This document shows positions 28,934 to 37,958 of a stretch of 41,336 nucleotides of DNA, one piece after another (position 1 is the first letter of the stretch; each line of letters begins with the position of its first letter). Where the stretch lies: the NCBI GenBank assembly GCA_030603185.1, contig JAUVYG010000007.1, forward strand, positions 1 through 41,336, written 5' to 3'. The notes under the pieces were generated by a model. It ran no database searches. It saw only the letters and a list, made by a program, of their open reading frames with translations, and was not told where the DNA came from. The translations under genes and the position numbers were made by a program. The stretch comes from Actinomycetota bacterium. GTDB taxonomy: Bacteria > Actinomycetota > JAUVYG01.

Positions 28934-29173
28934 ATGACAAATCAGGAAATATTCGACAAAGTAAAAGAGATAATCGTTGATCAACTTGGTGTTGACGATG
29001 ACGCGGTTAATATTGCATCAAACTTCGTTGACGACCTCGGAGCCGACTCGCTCGACACAGTCGAGCTGGTAATGGCACTTGAAGAGCAATTTGGTGTCGA
29101 GATACCCGACGAGAGTGCAGAGAAGATCACTACTGTACAAGAAGCTGTCGATTTCATCACCAAGAGCGATTAA
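28934..29173 (+). CDS. acpP: Acyl carrier protein
   Basis: 79 aa; [46 protein letters not shown] with the DSL phosphopantetheine site. AGGAGG RBS. Confidence 0.97.
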   Translation: MTNQEIFDKVKEIIVDQLGVDDDAVNIASNFVDDLGADSLDTVELVMALEEQFGVEIPDESAEKITTVQEAVDFITKSD

Positions 29174-29216
29174 GCGAAGACTGATCTAGCACCCAAAAAA
29201 GGATTACGGATGGGCT

Positions 29217-30449
29217 ATGAACGATAGGATCGTAATTACCGGCCTTGGGCCTGTGAGTCCTAACGGAATAGGAAAAGACACGTTTTGGGACAGTCTTACT
29301 TCAGGGACCTCCGGGATCGACACCATCCAGGGATTTGACGCTTCAGGGCACACCAGTCAAATAGCCGGAGAAGTAACTGACTTTATACCCTCGGATTATG
29401 CTGACAAAAAGGATTGTCGCCGGATGGATCGATTCACCCAGTTTGCGGTAGCCGGTGCCGCACTTGCCCTCGAGGACTCGGGGATAGACCTGGACAAGAC
29501 TGACCGTGACTTAGTCGGGGTGTACATAGGTTCTGGAATTGGTGGTCTGAACACACTGGAGAAGCAGCACACCATCCTCATGAACAAGGGGCCCTCCAAG
29601 GTGAGTCCTTTTCTGATACCTATGATGATTGGCAATATGGCTGCGGGTCAGGTTTCCATACAGTTCGGACTCAGGGGACCCAGCATGGCAACTGTCACTG
29701 CATGTGCAACTGCTGCGCATGCCATTGGAGAGGCGTTCGAGGCCCTAGTCCGGGGAGACATCGATGTTGCGGTAGCCGGTGGAGCCGAAGCGGCTGTTAC
29801 CTCACTTTCACTAGCCGGATTCTGCTCCCTAAAAGCGGTATCGACCCGAAACAATATGCCTCAACGCGCGAGCCGGCCGTTCGACAGAGGACGTGATGGT
29901 TTCGTGTTGGCCGAGGGTGCCGGTGTGATCATCCTGGAGACAGAGAAGCACGCCCGAAACCGAGGGGCCAACATTTACTGTGAACTGTCAGGGTACGGCG
30001 CCAGCGCTGATGCCTACCATATCGTTCAACCAGCACCAGCAGGTGAGGGCGCGGTTCTCGCCATGAATAGGGCATTGAAACGATGGGGAGGCAAAGCCTC
30101 CGACATCGGATATATTAACGCCCACGGGACATCAACCAAGTTCAACGATGAGCTAGAGACCGCTGCTATTCGAACAGTGTTCGATGATGCAGATTCTCTT
30201 GCGGTGTCTAGTACCAAGTCAATGACCGGACATCTACTGGGGGCTGCCGGCGGAATAGAGGCAATAGCATGCGCCCTGGCAATATCCGAAGAGGAACTGC
30301 CCCCGACGATAAACCTTGATGATCCAGATCCAGAATGTGACCTTGACTACATCCCCCATGTTTCCCGGAAGGCAAAGGTGGACGCGGTTCTCAGCAACTC
30401 TTTAGCTTTCGGCGGTCAAAACGCCTCTCTGATCTTCACCAGAGTCTAG
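29217..30449 (+). CDS. fabF: 3-oxoacyl-ACP synthase II (FabF)
   Basis: RIVITGLGPVSPNGIGKDTFWDSL, TVTACATAAHAIGEAFE, NAHGTSTKFND, STKSMTGHLLGAAGGIEAI, NSLAFGGQNASLIF. Confidence 0.96.
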   Translation: MNDRIVITGLGPVSPNGIGKDTFWDSLTSGTSGIDTIQGFDASGHTSQIAGEVTDFIPSDYADKKDCRRMDRFTQFAVAGAALALEDSGIDLDKTDRDLVGVYIGSGIGGLNTLEKQHTILMNKGPSKVSPFLIPMMIGNMAAGQVSIQFGLRGPSMATVTACATAAHAIGEAFEALVRGDIDVAVAGGAEAAVTSLSLAGFCSLKAVSTRNNMPQRASRPFDRGRDGFVLAEGAGVIILETEKHARNRGANIYCELSGYGASADAYHIVQPAPAGEGAVLAMNRALKRWGGKASDIGYINAHGTSTKFNDELETAAIRTVFDDADSLAVSSTKSMTGHLLGAAGGIEAIACALAISEEELPPTINLDDPDPECDLDYIPHVSRKAKVDAVLSNSLAFGGQNASLIFTRV

Positions 30450-30464
30450 AGGCTTGGTGTAGTA

Positions 30465-31187
30465 GTGGCAAAACAGACCACAAGGGAGCTAACCGATACC
30501 GCTCAGGGAGTCATAGGCATCAAGTTCAACAACGAGATGCTTCTGACGCTTGCGCTAACACATAGGTCATTCGCTCACGAGAGCCTCGCCAACCATCATC
30601 TTAACAACGAAAAGTTAGAGTTCCTGGGCGATTCAGTGCTCAATTTTGTTGTCACCGCAGATATCTTCAACCAGTACAACGGTCTAGCTGAAGGCGATCT
30701 AGCCAAGCTTCGATCGAATCTTGTAAACGCCGATGTACTGGCCACCGTCGCACAGAGGATCGGCTTGGGTGATTGCATTCTTCTCGGTCGTGGGGCGGAA
30801 CGCACAGGAGGAAGGGAAAGAACCTCGATTCTGTCGGACACCTTTGAGGCAATCGTAGGAGCAATATACCTTGATCGTGGATTCAAGGTCTCCAGAGAGT
30901 TCATCCTAAATTCCTTCGGTGATGAAATCGAGGTGAAGGCCGGCGCGGACTATTACTCTGACTACAAGAGCAGCCTCCAAGAAGTTGCCGCAAAGAAGGG
31001 CGCCGGAACACCCGACTACAGCGTAGTGAAGGAGGATGGTCCTGACCATGACCGCACCTTCCATGTTGAGGTATCCATCAATGGAAGTGTGATCGGAAAA
31101 GGGACGGGGAAGAGCAAGAAGAAGGCCGAACAGACCTCAGCCAAGCAGGGACTATCTGTGTACGGCATTGATGGTGAGCGAGCCTGA
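30465..31187 (+). CDS. rnc: Ribonuclease III
   Basis: ALTHRSFAHE, NEKLEFLGDSVLNFV, EGDLAKLRSNLVN, LSDTFEAIVGAIYLDRG, C-terminal dsRBD GKGTGKSKKKAEQTSAKQGL. GTG start. Confidence 0.96.
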   Translation: MAKQTTRELTDTAQGVIGIKFNNEMLLTLALTHRSFAHESLANHHLNNEKLEFLGDSVLNFVVTADIFNQYNGLAEGDLAKLRSNLVNADVLATVAQRIGLGDCILLGRGAERTGGRERTSILSDTFEAIVGAIYLDRGFKVSREFILNSFGDEIEVKAGADYYSDYKSSLQEVAAKKGAGTPDYSVVKEDGPDHDRTFHVEVSINGSVIGKGTGKSKKKAEQTSAKQGLSVYGIDGERA

Positions 31188-31835
31188 GTGGCCCCCGGGT
31201 GTCTATCACGCATTATTCTAACCGTGTTGGCCACCGTACTTGTGCTGGGCTGGTACGTGATCTCCTCAAACAATCAGGTCGCCGATGAGTTCCAGCGATG
31301 CGCGGAGGATGGTCAATTGTTTGCATCCGACTCATTCAACCGGGCCCTTTCACTAGTTGAATCAATTGAGAGCCTGACCTCTGGGCAACAAACGGTTGAA
31401 TCCGCGCTCCAGTCCATTGCCGAAGTCCGTGCCGATGCTGAAGGTATCGAGCAACTGGTCAAAGCTCAAGCCACCGAATCACGTTGCACTATTCCTTTCA
31501 AGCCGCTGGTTAAACTTGTCGACACAGAGCGGGGCCTCGGGCTCGACGCTGCTGAGCTTGCAGTCGTGATCGTCAGGGAAGAGCAGCTAGAATCAGAGAT
31601 AGAGAACCTTGTAGCTGAAGTCGCTGACTACAATAGGCGTTTCGACCAAACTGGACAGCAGCACCTTAGAGACACCGCTGGGGAGTTCTCCTCTCAGATC
31701 GTTGAGAAACAGAAGAGTGTAGAGCAGGTCCAGACTTTGGTGGACAGCCGCGAACAGTCATACTTAGCCAAGAAGGATTCATTCTTCGAACTTGCGGAAA
31801 CAACTTTTGACCTCACCGACGGGGGTGAACTCTAG
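31188..31835 (+). CDS. Membrane-anchored helical/coiled-coil protein of unknown function
   Basis: 215 aa, GTG start abutting the rnc stop and TAGTG overlap with smc. One N-terminal TM (IILTVLATVLVLGWYVI) then Glu/Gln-rich helices. Confidence 0.6.
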   Translation: MAPGCLSRIILTVLATVLVLGWYVISSNNQVADEFQRCAEDGQLFASDSFNRALSLVESIESLTSGQQTVESALQSIAEVRADAEGIEQLVKAQATESRCTIPFKPLVKLVDTERGLGLDAAELAVVIVREEQLESEIENLVAEVADYNRRFDQTGQQHLRDTAGEFSSQIVEKQKSVEQVQTLVDSREQSYLAKKDSFFELAETTFDLTDGGEL

Positions 31836-34800
31836 TGTATCTAAAATCACTTGCAGCACGCGGATTCAAATCATTTGCCGACAAGACTGAGATTCTCTGT
31901 CAACAGGGGGTCATTGCGGTAGTCGGACCCAACGGTAGCGGTAAATCGAATATCGCCGATGCTGTGCTTTGGGTCCTAGGTGAACAGAGCGCGAGGCACC
32001 TTCGTGGTGGGTCCATGGAAGACGTGATATTCGCCGGTAGCCACTCACGCTCCGCGCTCGGCATGGCGGAAGTCATCATGACTCTGGACAACTCAAGCGG
32101 GCAACTTCCCATCGAATTCACGGAAGTCACTATCGGACGCCGCCTCTACCGGTCTGGTGAAAGTGAATACCTGCTGATGGGTAAGCGTTGTCGTCTCAGT
32201 GACATCATTGATCTCCTCGAGGAAGCTGGTCTCGGCCGAGGTATCTACTCCGTGATCAGCCAGGGACGGATCGATGAGGTGCTTTCCGGAAGGCCAGATG
32301 AACGCCGTGCTCTAGTGGATGAGGCTGCCGGAGTCCTGAAGCACCGTAAACGCAAAGAGCGGGCTGAACGCAAACTGGATAAAGTCCAGCAGAACTTGGT
32401 CCGCGTCACTGACATACATTCTGAGGTCAAGAAACAAATCGGACCACTGAAGCGCCAGGCAGAATCCGCCAGTGTTGCCATAGACCTCAAGAAACAACTT
32501 GAAGAACTTCAGGTATCCCTAACAGTTAGCGACCTAAAGAAGTACCAAGCTGATTGGGATACTGCTGGAAAGGTTATCTCTGAAAGCAAGGGCGAACTAA
32601 CTGGGATTCAGAAGGACCTCGAAGTGGTCAGTGAGCAGCTCGGATCCCTCAGACATGAGGCAGCCAGGCTCACGGGATCCATTGCCGAGCGCGCGCGGCT
32701 AAAAGAGACCTCTATTCGTTCTTCAGAGATTCTAAAGGGAATGGATCGAGATATCCGTACACGGTTCAGAATGATCCACTCCCAAAGCCAAGAGATCGTC
32801 TCCAAGCTTGAGGCTATCGACAACAGTAAGGACCAAACCGAGCAAGCGCTTCAGGCTGCAAAGACTACCAAAGAAAATGTAGCAGCTCTCGTTGAATCGG
32901 CCAGCAAGATACTAATCGAGTCCCGAGACAAACTCAGCCATAGACGTGCTGACCTGCTGAAACTTCAGGAAGTTGAGAATGCTCGTGTCAGGGACCTAGG
33001 CCAACGCGCCGAGGAGCTTGCCAAGACCAGAAGCAGCATAGAACTTCTGGGCAATAGAATTGCTGAACTCAGCAAATTCTCCGATGCCAACCGCTCGACC
33101 CTCGATCAAACGGCTAAGAAGGCTGAGATCCTTGATTTGAAGGATTTACCCAACGCACAGCAAGCTCTTGATCAAGCAGGTGCGCTTGTTGAGCAAACCG
33201 ACAAGGATCTTAAGACTGGGATTGAGAAAGCCGAGGAAATGCAGCTGCGGTCCGATGAGGGCCTAAGGTCAGAGAATCTGCTTGCCGAAGAGTTGGCTGG
33301 CCTAAAAGCGGAGGGTGAGACCCTCTTAGGTATGCTGAGCCATTCCAGGGGAGCAATCGGGGACCATTCAGTAGCTAAGACCATTGATGATGATTTCAGG
33401 GGCTACATATCCGAGCTTCTAGATGTCCCCGAAGAAGTCGAGGGGCTAGTGACCCAGGTTTTGAGTGATGCTGCCAGCGGACTTCTGGTTGAAGGCAGTA
33501 AGGCAGCCCTTAGGCTCATCCAGTCGCGAGATGCTATCAGTGGCGACCTTGTGATTCTAGCGGATGATATGGTTTCAACGGTTCCGAGCGTCTCCATCCA
33601 GAGTCGATCCATCCGACCACTTAACGCTCTTGTAAGCACTAAGAATGCAGCATCTAACGCGCTGCAATACGTTCTGAGAACATCCTTCATTGCGGATACT
33701 GTCAGCGAGGCCATCCTTGAATCGTCTCGCCATCCGGATTGCCGATTCATTACCGTGGACGGTGTGATCCTGGGTCCCGGGCCCACCATACGGTTTAGTG
33801 GCAGCGCTCCTAAGGAGCAGAGTAGTATCCGCTTGCAGCGCATGGTCACAGAGATAGAGATAACCAGCAAAGAGAAGTCCGGCAAGCTAAAGCGCATGCA
33901 AGACTCTCGTGCGGGGCTGGCGGCAACGAAGGACGAAGCCCATCAGGACATAGCATCTCTAAGGGAAAAGCTCAGACTTACGAGAGAGACTCAATTCGAA
34001 GCGAAACGCTCCCATGAGTCCACTCTGTCCAGCAGATCTGTTCTTGAGACCAGAATATCCGAGCTGACTGAAACCATTCGCAGAGATTCTGTCGCCCGCG
34101 ACGAGGCGGACAAGCGTCGTTCGGCGCTCCTACTCGAGCTCGATACCCTCGAGGGCCGAGCGGGGGCCCGTGGATCTGATGTTGATTCCAACCCAGCAGA
34201 GGAAATATCAACCATTAGGACTGACGTGCAACGTCTCGAGTCCGAGGAAGTGATATTTCAGAAGAATATTGAGGATGCTCGGGAATCCTTATCAAGAGCT
34301 GATGCAGAATTTCAGAGGGCTCATGCTGACTCTTCTAGCCGATCTCAACAGGTTCGGGAGCTGAAGGCACGTGAGGAGCGAATCAAGAGTCTGGGCGGAG
34401 ATCTTCCGGTTCTCACAGAACTCATCGAGAGATCACTTGCCGCTTCCGAGAAAGTCCAAGATATCGCATCTGCTCAAAAGGTTGCCGCGGAGCAAGAGTC
34501 AGAGAAGAACCGAGTGGTTATAGCTCAAAAAGAGGAAGCAAGACGGGTTCTTCGCTCAACATCGGATACCCTATCAAAAAAGTTGCACGACGCTGAGGTA
34601 AGCCAAGCATCGCTTCAGGCAAAGGTGGAGTCATCTATGGCCTACCTGAATGAAGAGCTAGAAGTACCGTTAGAGGCCGCAGTTCAACTCCCCGAGCTTT
34701 CCATCCCTCGCGATGAGGCTAGGTCCCAAGTCAGATCATTCAAGGCAAGACTGTCAGCACTAGGTCCAGTTAATCCGGTTGCGGTAGAGGAATACTCGGC

Positions 34801-35404
34801 CCTTGAGGAGCGGGACCAGTTCCTATCGGAACAGCTTGAGGATCTCAGCGAGAGTCGCGAGAGGGTCAGAGAAGTTATCGAGGATCTCGAACGCCACATC
34901 AACGATGTCTTTGCAGATACATTCGAGAAAGCATCGAATCATTTTTCAGAGATATTCTCACTGCTGTTCCCTGGCGGCAGAGGAAAACTGCTTTTGACCA
35001 ATGAAGACAATACTCTTGATGCCGGCATTGATATCGAGGTAAAGCTCGAACGAAAGAAGTTCCAGAAACTATCTCTAATGAGTGGTGGTGAAAGAGCTCT
35101 TGCGGCCCTAGCCTTTACTTTCGCCCTTTACGCCACCAAGCCGACGCCGTTCTGCATTCTGGACGAAGTCGATGCCCCTCTGGATGAGTTCAATCTGGCG
35201 AGATTCGTGGATCTCATCGACCGATTCAGAAAAGAAAGTCAGTTCTTTATTATCACTCACCAGCAGAGGACTATGAGTGCTGCGGACATCTTGTACGGCG
35301 TGTCAATGCAAGCGAATGGAACGACCGCGCTTGTGTCGCAGAAGATCCCGGAACAGAAACTCAGCCCAACAGAATCAGTGCAAGAGGAAGTATTAGTAGA
35401 TTGA
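31835..35404 (+). CDS. smc: Chromosome segregation protein SMC
   Basis: 1189 aa; MYLKSLAARGFKSFADKTEI, Walker A VVGPNGSGKSNIADAVLWVLGEQSARHLRGG, long coiled coils with central hinge, LMSGGERALAALAFTFALYATKPTPFCILDEVDAPLD. Confidence 0.97.
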   Translation: MYLKSLAARGFKSFADKTEILCQQGVIAVVGPNGSGKSNIADAVLWVLGEQSARHLRGGSMEDVIFAGSHSRSALGMAEVIMTLDNSSGQLPIEFTEVTIGRRLYRSGESEYLLMGKRCRLSDIIDLLEEAGLGRGIYSVISQGRIDEVLSGRPDERRALVDEAAGVLKHRKRKERAERKLDKVQQNLVRVTDIHSEVKKQIGPLKRQAESASVAIDLKKQLEELQVSLTVSDLKKYQADWDTAGKVISESKGELTGIQKDLEVVSEQLGSLRHEAARLTGSIAERARLKETSIRSSEILKGMDRDIRTRFRMIHSQSQEIVSKLEAIDNSKDQTEQALQAAKTTKENVAALVESASKILIESRDKLSHRRADLLKLQEVENARVRDLGQRAEELAKTRSSIELLGNRIAELSKFSDANRSTLDQTAKKAEILDLKDLPNAQQALDQAGALVEQTDKDLKTGIEKAEEMQLRSDEGLRSENLLAEELAGLKAEGETLLGMLSHSRGAIGDHSVAKTIDDDFRGYISELLDVPEEVEGLVTQVLSDAASGLLVEGSKAALRLIQSRDAISGDLVILADDMVSTVPSVSIQSRSIRPLNALVSTKNAASNALQYVLRTSFIADTVSEAILESSRHPDCRFITVDGVILGPGPTIRFSGSAPKEQSSIRLQRMVTEIEITSKEKSGKLKRMQDSRAGLAATKDEAHQDIASLREKLRLTRETQFEAKRSHESTLSSRSVLETRISELTETIRRDSVARDEADKRRSALLLELDTLEGRAGARGSDVDSNPAEEISTIRTDVQRLESEEVIFQKNIEDARESLSRADAEFQRAHADSSSRSQQVRELKAREERIKSLGGDLPVLTELIERSLAASEKVQDIASAQKVAAEQESEKNRVVIAQKEEARRVLRSTSDTLSKKLHDAEVSQASLQAKVESSMAYLNEELEVPLEAAVQLPELSIPRDEARSQVRSFKARLSALGPVNPVAVEEYSALEERDQFLSEQLEDLSESRERVREVIEDLERHINDVFADTFEKASNHFSEIFSLLFPGGRGKLLLTNEDNTLDAGIDIEVKLERKKFQKLSLMSGGERALAALAFTFALYATKPTPFCILDEVDAPLDEFNLARFVDLIDRFRKESQFFIITHQQRTMSAADILYGVSMQANGTTALVSQKIPEQKLSPTESVQEEVLVD

Positions 35405-36438
35405 GAAAATGGTTTGGCAAGTCCTCAGATGAATCGTCAACAGAAGAACAAGCCCCACAGGACGAGGTTGTCTCAATTGAACCTGATCCCGAACCCCAGG
35501 AAGAAACGCGGTCGGTATGGGATAAGTTCAGAACAGGCTTGTCCAAGAGCCGTGACAATCTTCGCGAACAACTTACGGAGACCTTTCGGCGATCCGAGAT
35601 CGATGAGGACCTATGGGAAGAGGTAGAGGAAGCACTCATAGGCGCTGATGTAGGGGTGGAGTCCACAATGGACATCACGGCCCACCTTCGTAAGGCTGTC
35701 AAGACTGAAGGCATCAAAGATGCTTCAGATCTTTGGGATCTACTTGGACAAGAGGTCTCACGAAGAATCTCTGGCTCAGCGACTGAGATCCTCAATCAAG
35801 AAGGTAAGGTCTTCTACTTGGTTGTAGGCGTCAACGGCACCGGCAAGACCACCTCGGTTGCCAAGATCGCGAGGAAGCTGTCCCTGTCCGGAAACAAGGT
35901 GCTTCTCGCGGCAGGGGACACCTATCGCGCAGCGGCGATAGAGCAACTCAAGATTTGGGGTGAGCGTCTAGGAGTGGATGTCATCGCGCACCAAAGAGAT
36001 GCAAATCCCTCTGCGGTACTGTTTGACGCTATCGCTGCGGCGAAAGCCAGAGAAGTAGACACATTGATAGCGGACACCTCTGGTAGGTTGCACACGTACG
36101 AGAACCTAATGGGGGAGCTTGAGAAGATGAGACGTGTCGCCGAGAGGGAACTGGATGGCTATGCCGACCTAAAGGTTCTACTGGTAATCGATGCCACTAC
36201 TGGCCAGAACGGATTGATTCAAGCTAAACAATTCGCAGCAGCTGTTGAGGTGGATGCCATTATTCTCACCAAGCTCGACGGGACAGCTAAGGGAGGTATC
36301 GTCATTTCAATCTGTGATCAGATGGACATTCCGATCGCGTTCACAGGGGTAGGGGAGGGGATGGATGACCTTGAGCCCTTTGACCCAGCTCTCTTTGCTG
36401 AGGCCCTGATAGGTGTCGGGAACCATGATGACTTCTGA
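35401..36438 (+). CDS. ftsY: Signal recognition particle receptor FtsY
   Basis: TTG start overlapping the smc stop (TTGA); acidic N-terminus; VVGVNGTGKTTSVAKIA, AAGDTYRAAAIEQL, DTSGRLHTYENLMGEL, TKLDGTAKGGIVISI. Confidence 0.97.
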   Translation: MRKWFGKSSDESSTEEQAPQDEVVSIEPDPEPQEETRSVWDKFRTGLSKSRDNLREQLTETFRRSEIDEDLWEEVEEALIGADVGVESTMDITAHLRKAVKTEGIKDASDLWDLLGQEVSRRISGSATEILNQEGKVFYLVVGVNGTGKTTSVAKIARKLSLSGNKVLLAAGDTYRAAAIEQLKIWGERLGVDVIAHQRDANPSAVLFDAIAAAKAREVDTLIADTSGRLHTYENLMGELEKMRRVAERELDGYADLKVLLVIDATTGQNGLIQAKQFAAAVEVDAIILTKLDGTAKGGIVISICDQMDIPIAFTGVGEGMDDLEPFDPALFAEALIGVGNHDDF

Positions 36439-36769
36439 TGCCAGCCAACCGAATTTTGCTCATGAGGCCGAGAGGGAGACTGCTGGGCTCCTAGATTTCT
36501 ATGGAATCAAATGGGAGTACGAGCCCAAGACATTTCCTATTGCCTGGGATTCACTGGGAAACGAGCTCCAGAGTTTTACCCCTGACTTCTATCTACCCGA
36601 GTTCGAACTATTCGTTGAGATCACCGTACAAAATCAGAAATTGGTAACAAAAAAGAATCGTAAGCTCAGACGCCTGAAGGCACTGTACCCACACATCAAT
36701 GCAAAAATATTTTACAAAAATGATCTTCGCGACCTTGTACACAAGCACGGCATGAGGGGATCCGGGTGA
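36413..36769 (+). CDS. PD-(D/E)XK-nuclease-like small protein
   Basis: HEAERETAGLLDFYGIKWEYEPKTFPI...SFTPDFYLPEFELFVEITVQNQKLVTKKNRKLRRLKALYP: E...PDF...VEIT..K arrangement. Start may be 36413 (GTG) or 36425/36428 (ATG). Confidence 0.6.
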   Translation: MSGTMMTSDASQPNFAHEAERETAGLLDFYGIKWEYEPKTFPIAWDSLGNELQSFTPDFYLPEFELFVEITVQNQKLVTKKNRKLRRLKALYPHINAKIFYKNDLRDLVHKHGMRGSG

Positions 36770-37335
36770 GTAGGGCAGGCATCGAGATGCTTTTCCCCGA
36801 GCCCCTTCTGGCAGGCAGGGTAAAGGAACTAGCCGCTCAGATCAATCACGACTACTCGGGTGAGCAGGTAATCCTGGTCACCGTTCTGCGCGGCGGCTTC
36901 GTCTTTCTTGCGGACCTGATGCGCCAATTGGAGATCGAGTGCTCAATCGACTTTCTTGCGATATCGGCCTACGCATCAGCAGATGGAGCAGTTGGGGCCG
37001 TCCGAGTGGTCAAGGATCTTGACGATCCTATCGCTGACCAGAATGTTCTGATCGTTGAAGACATAGTAGACACTGGGCTCACTCTTAACTACCTCGTGAA
37101 GAACCTAATGGCTCGTAAACCCAAAAGCCTTAAGATCTGCACTCTCCTTGATCGCCCGACAAGAAGAATCCCCGCTCTGGAGCTTGAGTATGTGGGTTTT
37201 GATATCTCAGATCACTTTGTGGTCGGGTATGGGTTGGACTTCAAGGGCTTGTACCGAAATCTGCCATACATCGGATTAATCGACCCCGGTGATATTGACT
37301 GGACCACCGAAACAAGTTCCAGAAAAAAGCCCTAG
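36766..37335 (+). CDS. hpt: Hypoxanthine phosphoribosyltransferase
   Basis: ILVTVLRGGFVFLADLMRQL, VLIVEDIVDTGLTLNYLVKNL, DFKGLYRNLPYIG. GTG start in a GTGA overlap. Confidence 0.94.
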   Translation: MSRAGIEMLFPEPLLAGRVKELAAQINHDYSGEQVILVTVLRGGFVFLADLMRQLEIECSIDFLAISAYASADGAVGAVRVVKDLDDPIADQNVLIVEDIVDTGLTLNYLVKNLMARKPKSLKICTLLDRPTRRIPALELEYVGFDISDHFVVGYGLDFKGLYRNLPYIGLIDPGDIDWTTETSSRKKP

Positions 37336-37958
37336 ATCGAGAGAACGATCAAGACGAACAGAGGTACTAGGGCGATCGTCGCCACAATGTAGGCACGAGC
37401 GGTATCGGCCTTATAGGCGAACATCACTCCGATCCTAACGGACCTGAAGGCTGCTATTGCGACTGTCAAAAGTAGTGCAGTCCCTAATGCTGTGCCCAGG
37501 GCAGGAACTTTGGCCAGAATCGCTGCAAAGGGTGTCACGATGACCATAGGAACCATGATGGCGGCGACTATGACCCAGTTCGTTAGAAGGTTGGCTCCGC
37601 GGCCCCGCAAGAATATCAACCCCACAAGATGCAGCCAGAGCGCTGGTAGTGTGGTCGCCAGAAATGCCGCAATGCCACCGATGATCCCAGCCCAGAGTGA
37701 ATCAATGATTACCGCAAGAAAGACCGGTAGATCATCCCCGATAATACCTCTGAGTCCGGAGTCCCCTCCAAGGACTAGCCCGGAGAAGGTTCCCATGACA
37801 AATCCCCAGAACATCAGGAGCCATCCAGTCCTAGTGAATGCAGTGGTGGCGTCGTGCCCTGAAAAGAAATCTCGGGGCTGTAGGATGGGAAGGTACACTG
37901 CGCGTAAACCTTCTGCTGAAGCTACGTAGAGAAAGCTGGTGGGAGATCGCTCGGTCAA
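37332..37958 (-). CDS. Yip1-like multi-TM membrane protein
   Basis: LRAVYLPILQPRDFF N-terminal segment followed by 5 hydrophobic helices. TTG start at 37958 would overlap the upstream gene's stop (TTGA); ORF track extends to 37997. Confidence 0.55.
   Translation of the reverse strand: MTERSPTSFLYVASAEGLRAVYLPILQPRDFFSGHDATTAFTRTGWLLMFWGFVMGTFSGLVLGGDSGLRGIIGDDLPVFLAVIIDSLWAGIIGGIAAFLATTLPALWLHLVGLIFLRGRGANLLTNWVIVAAIMVPMVIVTPFAAILAKVPALGTALGTALLLTVAIAAFRSVRIGVMFAYKADTARAYIVATIALVPLFVLIVLSI

Noticed and set aside
33403-33897. 164-aa minus-strand ORF
   Set aside because: Antisense to the smc hinge region; Ser/Arg-rich shadow ORF.
36413-36769. Interpretation as a restriction endonuclease / defence nuclease
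   Set aside because: No methyltransferase or specificity partner, embedded in a housekeeping operon, and the catalytic Lys of ExK is not evident (EIT).
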